39,460 bases of DNA from Mycolicibacterium sp. CR10 (GTDB lineage: Bacteria > Actinomycetota > Actinomycetes > Mycobacteriales > Mycobacteriaceae), in assembly GCF_005222675.1 (NCBI RefSeq), contig NZ_STGE01000034.1:1-39460 (forward strand), read 5' to 3'. The position numbers were made by a program, and so were the translations under genes. Numbering within the stretch: position 1 is the first letter of the stretch; every line of letters starts with the position of its first letter. The notes below the pieces were generated by a model. That model saw nothing but the letters and a program-made list of their open reading frames with translations, ran no database searches and was not told the DNA's origin. Of the stretch, positions 1 to 7,363 are shown piece by piece.

Positions 1-70
1 GCACTGATCGACACAACCCAACCCCTTCGCGCTCACTCGAACTGACTCACAACGAGCGTGGCAAAGAGGG

Positions 71-88
71 TGGAATGCCATTTCGGCG
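71..88. repeat. Half copy of the intergenic palindromic repeat
   Basis: The segment is the right arm (TGGAATGCCATTTCGGCG) of the palindromic repeat seen complete at 2101-2161. It lies 9 bp beyond the stop of the short-chain dehydrogenase gene, a gene-end position like the other copies. A matching left arm is not present in bases 1-70, although a CTCACTCGAAC stretch near 34-44 resembles the loop of the full element, so this copy looks degraded. Bases 1-70 otherwise show no gene that I can support. Confidence 0.7.
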
Positions 89-97
89 AGGCGATGG

Positions 98-1093
98 TCA
101 GGCGGTGAGCAATTTTTCGCTCAGCGCCCACAGGCGCTCCGCGGATTCCGGGTCCACGGCATACGGCGTCACCCCGGGGGTGGAACGCAGCGGGCCGGCC
201 GCGATGTCGAGCACGACCGGGGTCGCCCCCACTTCCAGCGGTGCGATGTCGGTGTTGGCCAGGTACACCCCGCCGATCTGGGCCAGCTGTGGGCTGGTCG
301 CGGCGAACACCTGCGTCGAGGCACCCTGCTGCGGTGTCTTCATGTCGTTGTCCGGGTCGATGATCGGCTCGTCGTTCTCGTCGAGCAGACCCATCGCACG
401 CCAGTCGTCGATACTGAACGACGGGCCCAGGTTCGTCGAAACGATTCCGCCGGGATGCAGCGAATAGCCGCGGATTCCGTCGCCCGCCCACAACCGGTCG
501 AGCTCGACAGCGAACAGCACGTTAGCCGTCTTCGACTGGCCGTAGGCCACCATGCCGTCGTATTCGCTTTCGAAATGCGGGTCATCCCAGCGGATATCGG
601 ACAGGTGATGGCCCCACGACGACACCTCGACCACCCGCGCACCGTCGGCCTTGCGCAGCGCGGGCAGCAACCCGTTCGTCAACTGGAAATGGCCCAGGTG
701 GTTGGTGGCGAACTGCGCTTCGTATCCGCGCGAATCGCGGACCAGGTCGCCGCCCATGATTCCGGCGTTGTTGATCAGCATGTGCAGAGGGCGCCCGGAA
801 TCGCGGTACCGCTCGGCGAAGGCCTCCACGGAGGTGGGGTCGATGAGGTCGAGGCGCTCGACCTCGACGCCGTTGAGGCCCCGGAGCACGGCCGCGGCGG
901 TCTCGGGATTACGGCTGGCGACGACGACGTTGGCACCAGCGTTGGCCAGTGCACGGGTGGTCTCGAGTCCGAGGCCGACGTGGCCTGCGGTGACGACGAC
1001 GTTGCGGCCCGATAGGTCGATGCCGTAGACGGCCTCCTCGGCCGTCGAGGCAGCGGTGAAGCCGGATCCGAATGGTTGTTGTTTGTTGGTCAT
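98..1093 (-). CDS. Short-chain dehydrogenase/reductase (SDR), extended type
   Basis: This 331-residue protein is a classical NAD(P)-dependent SDR. It has the glycine-rich cofactor motif VVVTAGHVGLGLETTRAL near the N terminus (the usual TGxxxGxG reads TAGHVGLG), the NNAG motif (LINNAGIMGG), a catalytic Ser (EVSSWG) and a YGQSK catalytic Tyr/Lys motif. The sequence resembles the protochlorophyllide-reductase/retinol-dehydrogenase-like SDRs common in mycobacteria; the substrate cannot be read. I chose the ATG at 1093 because GGAGG stands just upstream, although only one base separates it from the ATG. An in-frame ATG at 1150 would overlap the divergent AraC gene and its promoter. The gene is divergent from that AraC regulator, which is the obvious candidate to control it. 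Confidence 0.88.
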   Translation of the reverse strand: MTNKQQPFGSGFTAASTAEEAVYGIDLSGRNVVVTAGHVGLGLETTRALANAGANVVVASRNPETAAAVLRGLNGVEVERLDLIDPTSVEAFAERYRDSGRPLHMLINNAGIMGGDLVRDSRGYEAQFATNHLGHFQLTNGLLPALRKADGARVVEVSSWGHHLSDIRWDDPHFESEYDGMVAYGQSKTANVLFAVELDRLWAGDGIRGYSLHPGGIVSTNLGPSFSIDDWRAMGLLDENDEPIIDPDNDMKTPQQGASTQVFAATSPQLAQIGGVYLANTDIAPLEVGATPVVLDIAAGPLRSTPGVTPYAVDPESAERLWALSEKLLTA

Positions 1094-1131
1094 ACCTCCA
1101 CGGTGCACCGAGACGATCGGACTTTGAATGG

Positions 1132-1166
1132 TTGTGCGTCCAGATTTCATGCGCGATAGTACGGAT
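1132..1166 (+). promoter_or_regulatory. Divergent SDR/AraC promoter region; leaderless start for the AraC gene
   Basis: On the plus strand TTGTGC (1132-1137), a 17-bp spacer and GATAGT (1155-1160) place transcription start about 6 bases later, on the ATG at 1167. This predicts a leaderless AraC-family mRNA. On the minus strand TACTAT (complement of 1156-1161) is a -10-like box for the SDR gene and overlaps the AraC -10. The two genes could therefore compete for polymerase. This is reading of consensus only; no transcript data are available. Confidence 0.5.
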
Positions 1167-2084
1167 ATGGCTCGAGATCAGCTGTCGGACGTGTTCGACC
1201 TCATCGAGGTGCGTGGCCTCGTGTCGGGTGGCTTCTCGGTGCGCGGGGACTGGATCTGCCGGGTCGATCTGCACGACCCACTCAAGATGATCGCGGTGGT
1301 CTGCGGACGCCTGAAGCTGACCGTCGACGGCGTCGGCCCGATCTATCTCGCGCCCGGCGACGTGGCGATCCTGAACAACCGCTCTCACATGACGCTCCAG
1401 GGCGGACACGGGCTCGCACCGCCTTCCGAACTCGTCATCGGCGACTCGGACACCTTCGTGCGTGTCGACGGCGCCAACTGCAGCGACGCCGACGTCATCA
1501 TCGGCGGCCACATCGACGTCAACCCGATCGGCCAGGCCTTGTTGATGCAGGCGCTGCCGCCCGTCGGGCATGTGCGCGCTTCGGCGACCGAGGCGACGAA
1601 CCTGCACGCCATCCTCAACCGGCTGCTCGACGAGGTCACCGGCGACCGGGTCGGCGCGGCGTTCGCGATCAAGCAGCAGGGTCAGCTGCTGCTGCTCGAG
1701 GTGTTGCGCGCCTACATCGCGCAGAACGACGAGCTCCCGCCCGGGTGGCTGCGGCTGCTGACCGACGACAGGCTCCGACCCGCCGTCTCGCTGATGCACG
1801 ACGAGCCTGGAAAGCCTTGGCGCCTCGAGGAACTCGCACGAACGGCGGCGATGTCACGCACCTCGTTCGCGGAGCGCTTCCGCACCGTCGCCGGGATGCC
1901 CCCGCTGACGTACCTGAACAACTGGCGCATGCAACTGGCCAGGCACGCACTGCGGGACGGCGACGCCCGTGTCGGACCGCTGGCATTCCGGCTCGGCTAC
2001 ACCTCGGAGAGCGCGTTCAGCAACGCCTTCAAGCGCGAGGTCGGCATGTCGCCGATGCGCTACCGCGCCAGCGTGCGCGCGTGA
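1167..2084 (+). CDS. AraC-family transcriptional regulator with cupin-type N-terminal domain
   Basis: The protein (305 residues from this start) has an N-terminal cupin-like ligand domain of the AraC cupin_6 kind, with the segment LAPGDVAILNNRSHMTLQGG. Its C-terminal part carries two AraC helix-turn-helix units (LEELARTAAMSRTSFAERF and GPLAFRLGYTSESAFSNAFK) ending MSPMRYR. Such regulators bind DNA and respond to a small molecule. The start is uncertain: ATGs at 1128, 1149 and 1167 are in frame and none has a good Shine-Dalgarno site. I prefer 1167 because a promoter fits a leaderless transcript there. The divergent SDR gene is the likely target. The gene ends 16 bp before a palindromic repeat. 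Confidence 0.85.
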   Translation: MARDQLSDVFDLIEVRGLVSGGFSVRGDWICRVDLHDPLKMIAVVCGRLKLTVDGVGPIYLAPGDVAILNNRSHMTLQGGHGLAPPSELVIGDSDTFVRVDGANCSDADVIIGGHIDVNPIGQALLMQALPPVGHVRASATEATNLHAILNRLLDEVTGDRVGAAFAIKQQGQLLLLEVLRAYIAQNDELPPGWLRLLTDDRLRPAVSLMHDEPGKPWRLEELARTAAMSRTSFAERFRTVAGMPPLTYLNNWRMQLARHALRDGDARVGPLAFRLGYTSESAFSNAFKREVGMSPMRYRASVRA

Positions 2085-2100
2085 CTGCCACGCTCTCTGC

Positions 2101-2161
2101 GCCGAAATGGCATTCCGGCAGGCGTTCTCTCGAACTTTCCCTGCTGGAATGCCATTTCGGC
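2101..2161. repeat. Complete intergenic palindromic repeat, possible bidirectional terminator
   Basis: Two 22-bp arms (2101-2122 and 2140-2161) are reverse complements except for one position, which would be a G-U pair in plus-strand RNA. They flank a 17-base loop that can fold further as GTTC-TCTC-GAAC (2124-2135). The outer stem includes GCCGAAATGGCATTCC. The element sits between the convergent AraC and menB genes, where a bidirectional hairpin terminator would be useful. It has no U-tract. Related copies occur at 71-88, 14353-14461 and 39354-39386. Confidence 0.9.
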
Positions 2162-2165
2162 GAAG

Positions 2166-3077
2166 TCAGAAGTAGCGGGGGAACGGGGTCCAGTCGGGGT
2201 CGCGCTTCTCCAGGAATGCGTCGCGGCCCTCGACCGCTTCGTCGGTCATGTAGGCCAGCCGCGTCGCCTCGCCGGCGAACAGCTGCTGGCCCATCAGGCC
2301 GTCGTCGGGCAGATTGAACGCGTACTTCAACATTCGGATCGCCTGCGGTGACTTGCCGTTGATCTCGGAAGCCCATTGCAGCGCAACATTTTCCAGCTCC
2401 GCGTGGTCGACGACCTCGTTGACCGCACCCATCGCGTGCATCTGTTCGGCGGTGTAGGGGCGACCCAGGAAGAAGATCTCGCGGGCGAACTTCTGCCCGG
2501 TCTGACGTGCCAGGTAGGCACTGCCGTAGCCACCGTCGAAACTGCCGACATCGGCGTCGGTCTGCTTGAAGCGGGCGTGCTCACGCGAAGCGAGTGTCAG
2601 GTCGCAGACCGCGTGCAGCGAGTGCCCGCCGCCGGCGGCCCACCCGTTGACCACGCAGATGACCGGTTTGGGCATGAACCGGATCAGCCGCTGAACCTCG
2701 AGGATGTGCAGCCGGCCCGCCTGCGCCGGATCCACCGTGTCGGCCGTGTCGCCGGACGCATATTGGTAGCCGCTGCGGCCACGGATGCGCTGATCGCCGC
2801 CCGAGCAGAACGCCCAGCCGCCGTCCTTGGGTGACGGCCCGTTGCCGGTCAGCAGCACGACGCCGACGTCGGAGGACATCCGGGCGTGGTCGAGCACCCG
2901 GTACAGCTCGTCGACCGAATGCGGCCGGAACGCGTTGCGGACCTCGGGCCTGTCGAACGCCACCCGCACCGTCGGTCGGCGCACGCCTTCGACGACGTGG
3001 CGGTGATAGGTGATGTCGGTCAGGTCGGCGAAGCCGCTGACGGGCTCCCACAGCGTGGCATCGAACGGATTGGTCAC
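2166..3077 (-). CDS. menB: 1,4-dihydroxy-2-naphthoyl-CoA synthase MenB
   Basis: MenB is a crotonase-fold enzyme that closes the second ring of menaquinone by converting o-succinylbenzoyl-CoA to 1,4-dihydroxy-2-naphthoyl-CoA in the cytoplasm. The 303-residue protein has FCSGGDQ (oxyanion hole), VNGWAAGGGHSL, SFDGGYGS with the catalytic Asp, and the characteristic C terminus RDPDWTPFPRYF, all hallmarks of MenB rather than other crotonases. The length is close to other mycobacterial MenB proteins. It is the last gene of a three-gene minus-strand run (HAD, Ddn-like, menB), with only 4 bases between the Ddn-like stop and its ATG. The order matches M. tuberculosis Rv0546c-Rv0548c. Confidence 0.97.
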   Translation of the reverse strand: MTNPFDATLWEPVSGFADLTDITYHRHVVEGVRRPTVRVAFDRPEVRNAFRPHSVDELYRVLDHARMSSDVGVVLLTGNGPSPKDGGWAFCSGGDQRIRGRSGYQYASGDTADTVDPAQAGRLHILEVQRLIRFMPKPVICVVNGWAAGGGHSLHAVCDLTLASREHARFKQTDADVGSFDGGYGSAYLARQTGQKFAREIFFLGRPYTAEQMHAMGAVNEVVDHAELENVALQWASEINGKSPQAIRMLKYAFNLPDDGLMGQQLFAGEATRLAYMTDEAVEGRDAFLEKRDPDWTPFPRYF

Positions 3078-3081
3078 GGGG

Positions 3082-3522
3082 TCACACGTTATCGAAGCGG
3101 AACACCGAGCATGTTCCGGCCAGCGCCTCGAACTCGTCGGGGTTGGGTCCAGTGACCAGACCGGCGCTCTTCATGAACCCGACGCCCGTCGGTACCAGGA
3201 CGGGAAACTGCCGCAGCAGCGGGCGGGCCTGTTCGGCGGGTAACTCCACCATCCGCACCGGTTGGCGCACCTTGCCGCGTACCAGCATCGCGTCGGGGTT
3301 GGCCTGCGCGTTGCGCACCCAGTCCGCGCCCGGGAACCCGCCGACGACGTAGCGCTGCCCGTCCACCTCGAACGGGGTGATGGGCGTCGACCTCGGTTGG
3401 CCCGTTTTGCGGCCCGTCACCGTCAGCACCAGCGGCCCGTCCTTCATCAGCCCGGTCTTCATCGCGGCCATCAGGACTTTGTTCATCGGCTTGAGCCACC
3501 ACGGCGGCTTGGGATTGGCCAT
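3082..3522 (-). CDS. Ddn-like F420-dependent nitroreductase family protein
   Basis: The 146-residue protein belongs to the deazaflavin (F420)-dependent nitroreductase family related to Ddn (FDOR-A type). Typical features are TVTGRKTGQPRSTPIT in the first half, the strand YVVGGFPGADWVRNAQANP, and a short split-barrel fold. Ddn itself reduces quinones such as menaquinone with F420H2, so the position immediately before menB (Rv0547c slot) is suggestive, but the substrate is not shown. I placed the start at MANPKPP (ATG at 3522); an in-frame start at 3543 would add seven residues. Confidence 0.85.
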   Translation of the reverse strand: MANPKPPWWLKPMNKVLMAAMKTGLMKDGPLVLTVTGRKTGQPRSTPITPFEVDGQRYVVGGFPGADWVRNAQANPDAMLVRGKVRQPVRMVELPAEQARPLLRQFPVLVPTGVGFMKSAGLVTGPNPDEFEALAGTCSVFRFDNV

Positions 3523-3547
3523 GCTGCCCAGCGTAGAGATCACGCCG

Positions 3548-4237
3548 TCACAGGCCGTGCTCCTCGAGCGCGACGGTCAGCCCGTCGACGCGCTCCCATG
3601 TCGGCAGCGGGTCGACGAGCGCGAAGCCGCAGCCCAGCGCGCGGGCGCCGCCGTCGGCCTCGTCGCTGTCGCCGACCATCAGCGTGCGTCCGGCCGGGAC
3701 GTCCAGCCGGTCGAGTGCCGCCTGGAAGATCGCCGGATCGGGTTTGACGGCACCGACTTCGAAGGACAGCACGAACTCGTCGACGAAGCCGGCGGTGCCG
3801 AGCGCCTCGAACGCCGGCCGCAGGTCGAACGCGATGTTGGACACCACCGCGGTCTTGACGCCGCGGCGGTGCAGACCGCTGAGCACCGCAGCGGTGTCCG
3901 GGTAGGGCGTCCAACATGCGGGATCGATCACGTGGTCGTACAGCGACTCCGCGTGGTGTCGGGCCAGACCCGATTCGCGCAGCACGTGCAGGTAGGCCTC
4001 ACGGTGCAGGTGCGGCGCCAGGTCCCGGTTCACCCAGGCGTTGAGGGCCTCGGGCGTCATCGTCACCGACCGCCCGGTCGGCGCGGTCAGGCGCCGCATC
4101 AACTCGGCCTGCACGTGACCGTCGACGTCGCGGTTCTCGTCGCTGTCGAGCGTGATGCCCGCGAACCAGCTCTCGTCCTCCTCGAGTCGGAACAGCGTGC
4201 CGGAGAAGTCGAACAACACAGCGTCGATGTCAGCCAC
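3548..4237 (-). CDS. HAD-superfamily hydrolase with DxSGT motif
   Basis: The 229-residue protein shows all four HAD motifs: FDFSGTLF with the nucleophile Asp10, VVSNIAFD (motif II), GAVKPDP with the motif III Lys, and MVGDSDEAD (motif IV). Motif I reads DFSGT, so the second Asp of the usual phosphatase DxDGT is Ser. In dehalogenases and phosphonatases this position is also not Asp, so a simple phosphatase activity should not be assumed. It leads a minus-strand run with the Ddn-like gene and menB, in the Rv0546c slot; the gap to the next gene is 25 bp. The substrate is unknown. Confidence 0.85.
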   Translation of the reverse strand: MADIDAVLFDFSGTLFRLEEDESWFAGITLDSDENRDVDGHVQAELMRRLTAPTGRSVTMTPEALNAWVNRDLAPHLHREAYLHVLRESGLARHHAESLYDHVIDPACWTPYPDTAAVLSGLHRRGVKTAVVSNIAFDLRPAFEALGTAGFVDEFVLSFEVGAVKPDPAIFQAALDRLDVPAGRTLMVGDSDEADGGARALGCGFALVDPLPTWERVDGLTVALEEHGL

Positions 4238-4288
4238 GCCACCATCGTGCCAGGTGTGAAATGCCCGCTAAACGGCTAAATAAGCGCC

Positions 4289-5020
4289 ATGCGCGCGCCC
4301 GAGCCGTTTCCGCTGCAGACCGTTGTGGTGGTTCCCGCCCACAACGAGCTGGCCCACCTGCCCGCATGCCTGCGCGCGCTGACGACGGCTGCCCTGTGCC
4401 TGCCGACGCCGGTGCTGATGATCGTCGTGCTGGATTCCACCGACGACGGCAGCGCCGGGCTAGCCGGTCAGTACGGGCCCGACGTGCACTTCATCTCGGT
4501 GGACGCGGGCAACGTCGGCGCCGCACGGGCCGCCGGATTCGAGTACTCGAAGTCGCTGTGCGCGCACGTCGAGTCTGCGGACACCTGGTATGCCACCACC
4601 GACGCCGACAGCGTGGTTGACGCCGACTGGTTGACCTGCCAGGTGAACGCCGGCGCAGACGGCGCGGACATGGTGCTCGGCGTGGTGCGCGTGCCCACGT
4701 GGCGGAACTTCTCGCCCGCCGTGGTGCGCCGCTACCTGCGCGGCTACCAGTCCAACGGCCCCGGCCACGATCACGTGCACGGCGCGAACATGGGCTTCCG
4801 CGCGGATGCCTACTGGCACGTCGGGGGTTTCCGCGCGCTGGCCACCGGAGAGGACGTCGAACTGGTCGGCCGATTCGAGGCGTCGGGGTTGACCATCCAC
4901 CGCGACCGGCATCTGTCGGTGGCGACCTCGGACCGGCCCGAGGGCCGCGCTCCAGGGGGCTTCGCCCAGCACCTGAAGGGGCTGTCCCGTTCGGCGCGCA
5001 AAGCCAAGGCGCGCACGTGA
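4289..5020 (+). CDS. GT2-family glycosyltransferase, first gene of a four-gene coupled operon
   Basis: The 243-residue protein is an inverting GT-A glycosyltransferase of family 2. It has VVVPAHNE near residues 13-20, a DxD-type metal motif TTDADS (about 104-108), an acceptor-side HGANMGFR segment and the catalytic-base type motif GEDVEL. It has no transmembrane segment, so it is probably cytosolic or peripheral. Its TGA overlaps the GTG of the next gene (GTGA, 5017-5020), indicating coupled translation with the ACAD-like, PIG-L and NodS-like genes. Together they suggest assembly of an amino-sugar or glycoside product. Donor and acceptor sugars cannot be read from sequence. Confidence 0.88.
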   Translation: MRAPEPFPLQTVVVVPAHNELAHLPACLRALTTAALCLPTPVLMIVVLDSTDDGSAGLAGQYGPDVHFISVDAGNVGAARAAGFEYSKSLCAHVESADTWYATTDADSVVDADWLTCQVNAGADGADMVLGVVRVPTWRNFSPAVVRRYLRGYQSNGPGHDHVHGANMGFRADAYWHVGGFRALATGEDVELVGRFEASGLTIHRDRHLSVATSDRPEGRAPGGFAQHLKGLSRSARKAKART

Positions 5021-5958
5021 GCGTCGAGGTCATCACGTCCTGGCGGGAATCGGGCGCCCTGGACCTCCCGCTACCCGGTCACGGCGGCACGGCGCAGCGC
5101 TGGAATCGGTTGGCCGCCTTCGCCGAAACCGACGTCGTGGCCGGCCGGCTCGCCGAAGCCCACGCCGACGCGGTGGCGATCCTGGCCGAGCTCGACGGGC
5201 CGGCACCGTTGCCTGGTCAGTTCTGGGGCGTCTGGGCCGCAGAGGGTCCCGGCGCCGCCCTCTCCGCCAGCGATGACGGGGACGAAATCCTGCTCGACGG
5301 GACCAAGGTGTGGTGTTCGGGCGCCGGACTGTGCTCGCACGCGCTGGTGACCGCGCTGCTGCCCTCGGGTGACCGGGGGCTGTTCGCGGTGGCTCGGGAC
5401 GACAGCGGCGTGCAGCCGCTTCCCAGCGACTGGAACAACGTCGGTATGGCCGAATCCGACACACGCTCCGTGCAATTCACCGGCACGCCTGCCGTCGCGG
5501 TCGGACGGCCCGGGGAGTACCTGACCCGTCCCGGCTTCTGGCATGGCGCTGTCGGCGTCGCGGCGTGCTGGCTCGGCGGCGCCCGCGCCGTCGCGGCACC
5601 GCTGTATGCGAAGGCGTCATCGGAGGAAGTGGATGCGCATGCGCTCGCCCACCTCGGTGCCGTCGACGCGGCGCTGGCGGCGGCGGAGGCGACGTTGATG
5701 TCGGCCGCCGCCGAGATAGACGGAGATCCGTTGAACCGCAAGGGTCGTGCAGAGTTGATCGCCCGGCGGGCCCGCGCCGTCGTCGAGACCGCGGTCGACG
5801 AATCGATCCACCGCACGGGCCGTGCGCTCGGGCCGTCGCCGCTGTGCCTGGACGCCGCGCATGCGCAGCGGGTGGCCGACCTGTCGGTATACGTCCGCCA
5901 GAGTCACGCCGAGAAGGATCTCGAGCGACTGGGCCGACTGACGGGAGGTTCGTCGTGA
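5017..5958 (+). CDS. Acyl-CoA-dehydrogenase-like flavoprotein
   Basis: The 313-residue protein matches the acyl-CoA dehydrogenase fold. It has a mid-domain beta segment (LLDGTKVWCSGAG) and a C-terminal helical domain ending RALGPSPLCLDAAHAQRVADL and YVRQSHAEKDLERLG, as in ACADs with the RGxxAL/VYxRQSH pattern. It is shorter than the usual 380 residues because the N-terminal helical domain is reduced. The GTG start at 5017 overlaps the GT2 stop and its own stop overlaps the next GTG. The long open frame upstream of 5017 is antisense-style shadow within the GT2 gene. In this setting it may oxidise a carrier- or sugar-bound acyl chain, or act as a hydroxylase of the DszC/HpaB-like branch; this is inference. 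Confidence 0.82.
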   Translation: MSVEVITSWRESGALDLPLPGHGGTAQRWNRLAAFAETDVVAGRLAEAHADAVAILAELDGPAPLPGQFWGVWAAEGPGAALSASDDGDEILLDGTKVWCSGAGLCSHALVTALLPSGDRGLFAVARDDSGVQPLPSDWNNVGMAESDTRSVQFTGTPAVAVGRPGEYLTRPGFWHGAVGVAACWLGGARAVAAPLYAKASSEEVDAHALAHLGAVDAALAAAEATLMSAAAEIDGDPLNRKGRAELIARRARAVVETAVDESIHRTGRALGPSPLCLDAAHAQRVADLSVYVRQSHAEKDLERLGRLTGGSS

Positions 5959-6743
5959 CAGCCGACGTGAGCGCCGAGCACGCCGCCCAGGTCGGAAACT
6001 CGAATCGGTTTGCTGCCCGGCCACTGGCGGACGGCGGCACGCCGACGCAGACCTGGCTGGACGCCCGATTGCAGCTTCCCGCATTGGATCTCAACGGGTG
6101 CCCGGAGGTCGTGGTCGTCGGAGCGCACCCCGACGACGAGACGCTGGGCTTCGGTGGGACGGCGGTACTGCTCGCCGAGGCGGGGGTGCGTGTGCAGATC
6201 GTCTCGGCGAGCGACGGCGGTGGCGCATTTCCGGATCAGTCTCTGCTGCAACGCTTTCAGTTAGAGCGGGTCCGCCGCGCGGAGCTGTACCGTGCTGCCG
6301 CGACGCTGGGACTCAGCGCGCCGCTCTGCCTGGGATTGCCGGACGGTCAGATCGCCCGGCACGAGGAGCGCCTGGCAGACCTGGTCACCGAGGTGTTGGC
6401 CACCAAGCCTGCAGGCACTTGGTGCGCCGCGACCTGGCGGGGCGACGGCCACCCCGACCACGAGGCGGTTGGCCGGGCCGCGGCCATCGCGGCGGAGCGC
6501 ACCGGTGCGGTGCTGATGGAGTACCCGGTGTGGATGTGGCACTGGGCACAGCCCGATGACGTCGCGGTGCCGTGGAATCGCGCCTATGCGCCGACGTTGA
6601 CACGGTCGGCGATCGAGCGCAAGACCCAAGCGGCGCAGGTGTTCTGCAGCCAGTTCACGTCGCCCACCGCCGGTGCGGCGCCGGTGCTCCCACCGTTCGT
6701 GGTGAGCAGGCTGCTCGCGGTGGGTGAGGTGGTGTTCCGCTGA
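5955..6743 (+). CDS. PIG-L/LmbE-family zinc deacetylase
   Basis: The 262-residue protein contains the LmbE/PIG-L zinc motif AHPDDE (residues 57-62) with the downstream HPDH (in WRGDGHPDHEAV, about 154-165) that completes the metal site. Family members such as MshB and PIG-L remove the N-acetyl group of N-acetylglucosaminyl conjugates. The first 45 residues are an extra N-terminal stretch without a signal peptide. The GTG start at 5955 is preceded by GGGAGG (5943-5948) and overlaps the ACAD-like stop. Following a GT2, it is well placed to deacetylate a transferred N-acetyl sugar and expose an amine for the next enzyme. The substrate is inferred only. Confidence 0.88.
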   Translation: MTADVSAEHAAQVGNSNRFAARPLADGGTPTQTWLDARLQLPALDLNGCPEVVVVGAHPDDETLGFGGTAVLLAEAGVRVQIVSASDGGGAFPDQSLLQRFQLERVRRAELYRAAATLGLSAPLCLGLPDGQIARHEERLADLVTEVLATKPAGTWCAATWRGDGHPDHEAVGRAAAIAAERTGAVLMEYPVWMWHWAQPDDVAVPWNRAYAPTLTRSAIERKTQAAQVFCSQFTSPTAGAAPVLPPFVVSRLLAVGEVVFR

Positions 6744-6775
6744 CTCCCCGACTGCCTGACAGCTACTTCGACCAC

Positions 6776-7363
6776 ATGTACGCAGAGGCCGCCGATCCGT
6801 GGCAACTGGAGTCGCGGTGGTACGAACAGCGCAAGTACGCGATCACCACCGCGCTACTGCCCTATCCGCGATTCCGGCACGCGTTCGAGCCGGGCTGCTC
6901 GGTCGGCGTGCTCACCGAACAGTTGCTGCTCCGGTGTGATCATGTGACCAGTACCGACATCAGCGTCGGCGCACTGGACGCCACGAACGCAAGGATGACT
7001 GCGGCCGGGACCAGGGAGCGTGTCACGCTGTTGCGTGGTTCTCTCGACCAGCCCTGGCCCGCTGGGCCATTCGATCTCGTGGTGCTCTCCGAGGTGTGCT
7101 ACTACCTGCAGCCCGAACTGCTGCGCGAGGTGCTCGACCGTGAGGTGCCTCGGCTCGCGCCCGCGGCCACCATCGTTGCCGCCCACTGGCGACACAAGGT
7201 CGACGAATACCCGATGGCGGGTGATCGCGCCAACGACATCATCGGCGCGACGCCGGGTCTGCACCACCTCGGCGTGTACCGCGACGCCGACGTGGTGATC
7301 GATGTGTTCGACAACGTCGGGGGCCCCTCCGTCGCGGCGCGCACCGCAGTTCCCGGCGCCTAG
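6776..7363 (+). CDS. NodS-like class I SAM-dependent methyltransferase
   Basis: The protein has the SAM-binding motif FEPGCSVGVLTEQL, the downstream acidic strand motif and DLVVLSEVCYYL, and resembles the NodS family (N-methyltransferases of Nod-factor amino sugars). The family's N-terminal signature of the SYFDxMYAxxxDPW type is visible. Most of it lies upstream of the only in-frame ATG (6776), so the true start may be the CTG at 6740, which overlaps the PIG-L stop as CTGA and would give 207 residues. No ATG, GTG or TTG exists between the in-frame stop at 6725 and 6776. The conservative ATG is reported. It would methylate the product of the preceding deacetylase, which is inferred. Confidence 0.82.
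   Translation: MYAEAADPWQLESRWYEQRKYAITTALLPYPRFRHAFEPGCSVGVLTEQLLLRCDHVTSTDISVGALDATNARMTAAGTRERVTLLRGSLDQPWPAGPFDLVVLSEVCYYLQPELLREVLDREVPRLAPAATIVAAHWRHKVDEYPMAGDRANDIIGATPGLHHLGVYRDADVVIDVFDNVGGPSVAARTAVPGA

Noticed and set aside
1..97. Gene at the left edge
   Set aside because: No frame with a start and plausible codon use is seen; only the repeat fragment at 71-88 is supported.
909..1799. Long open frame on the minus strand (about 296 codons) covering the AraC gene
   Set aside because: It overlaps the well-supported AraC protein and SDR gene and has low-complexity Arg/His/Asp-rich content typical of antisense frames in GC-rich DNA.
2101..2161. Palindromic repeat as terminal inverted repeats of an insertion sequence
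   Set aside because: The copies are only about 60 bp with no transposase gene between arms; a non-autonomous MITE remains possible, but an intact IS is not present.
7048..7058. GTTCTCTCGACC in the methyltransferase gene as another copy of the repeat loop
   Set aside because: It lacks both arms and lies inside coding sequence, so it is a chance match.
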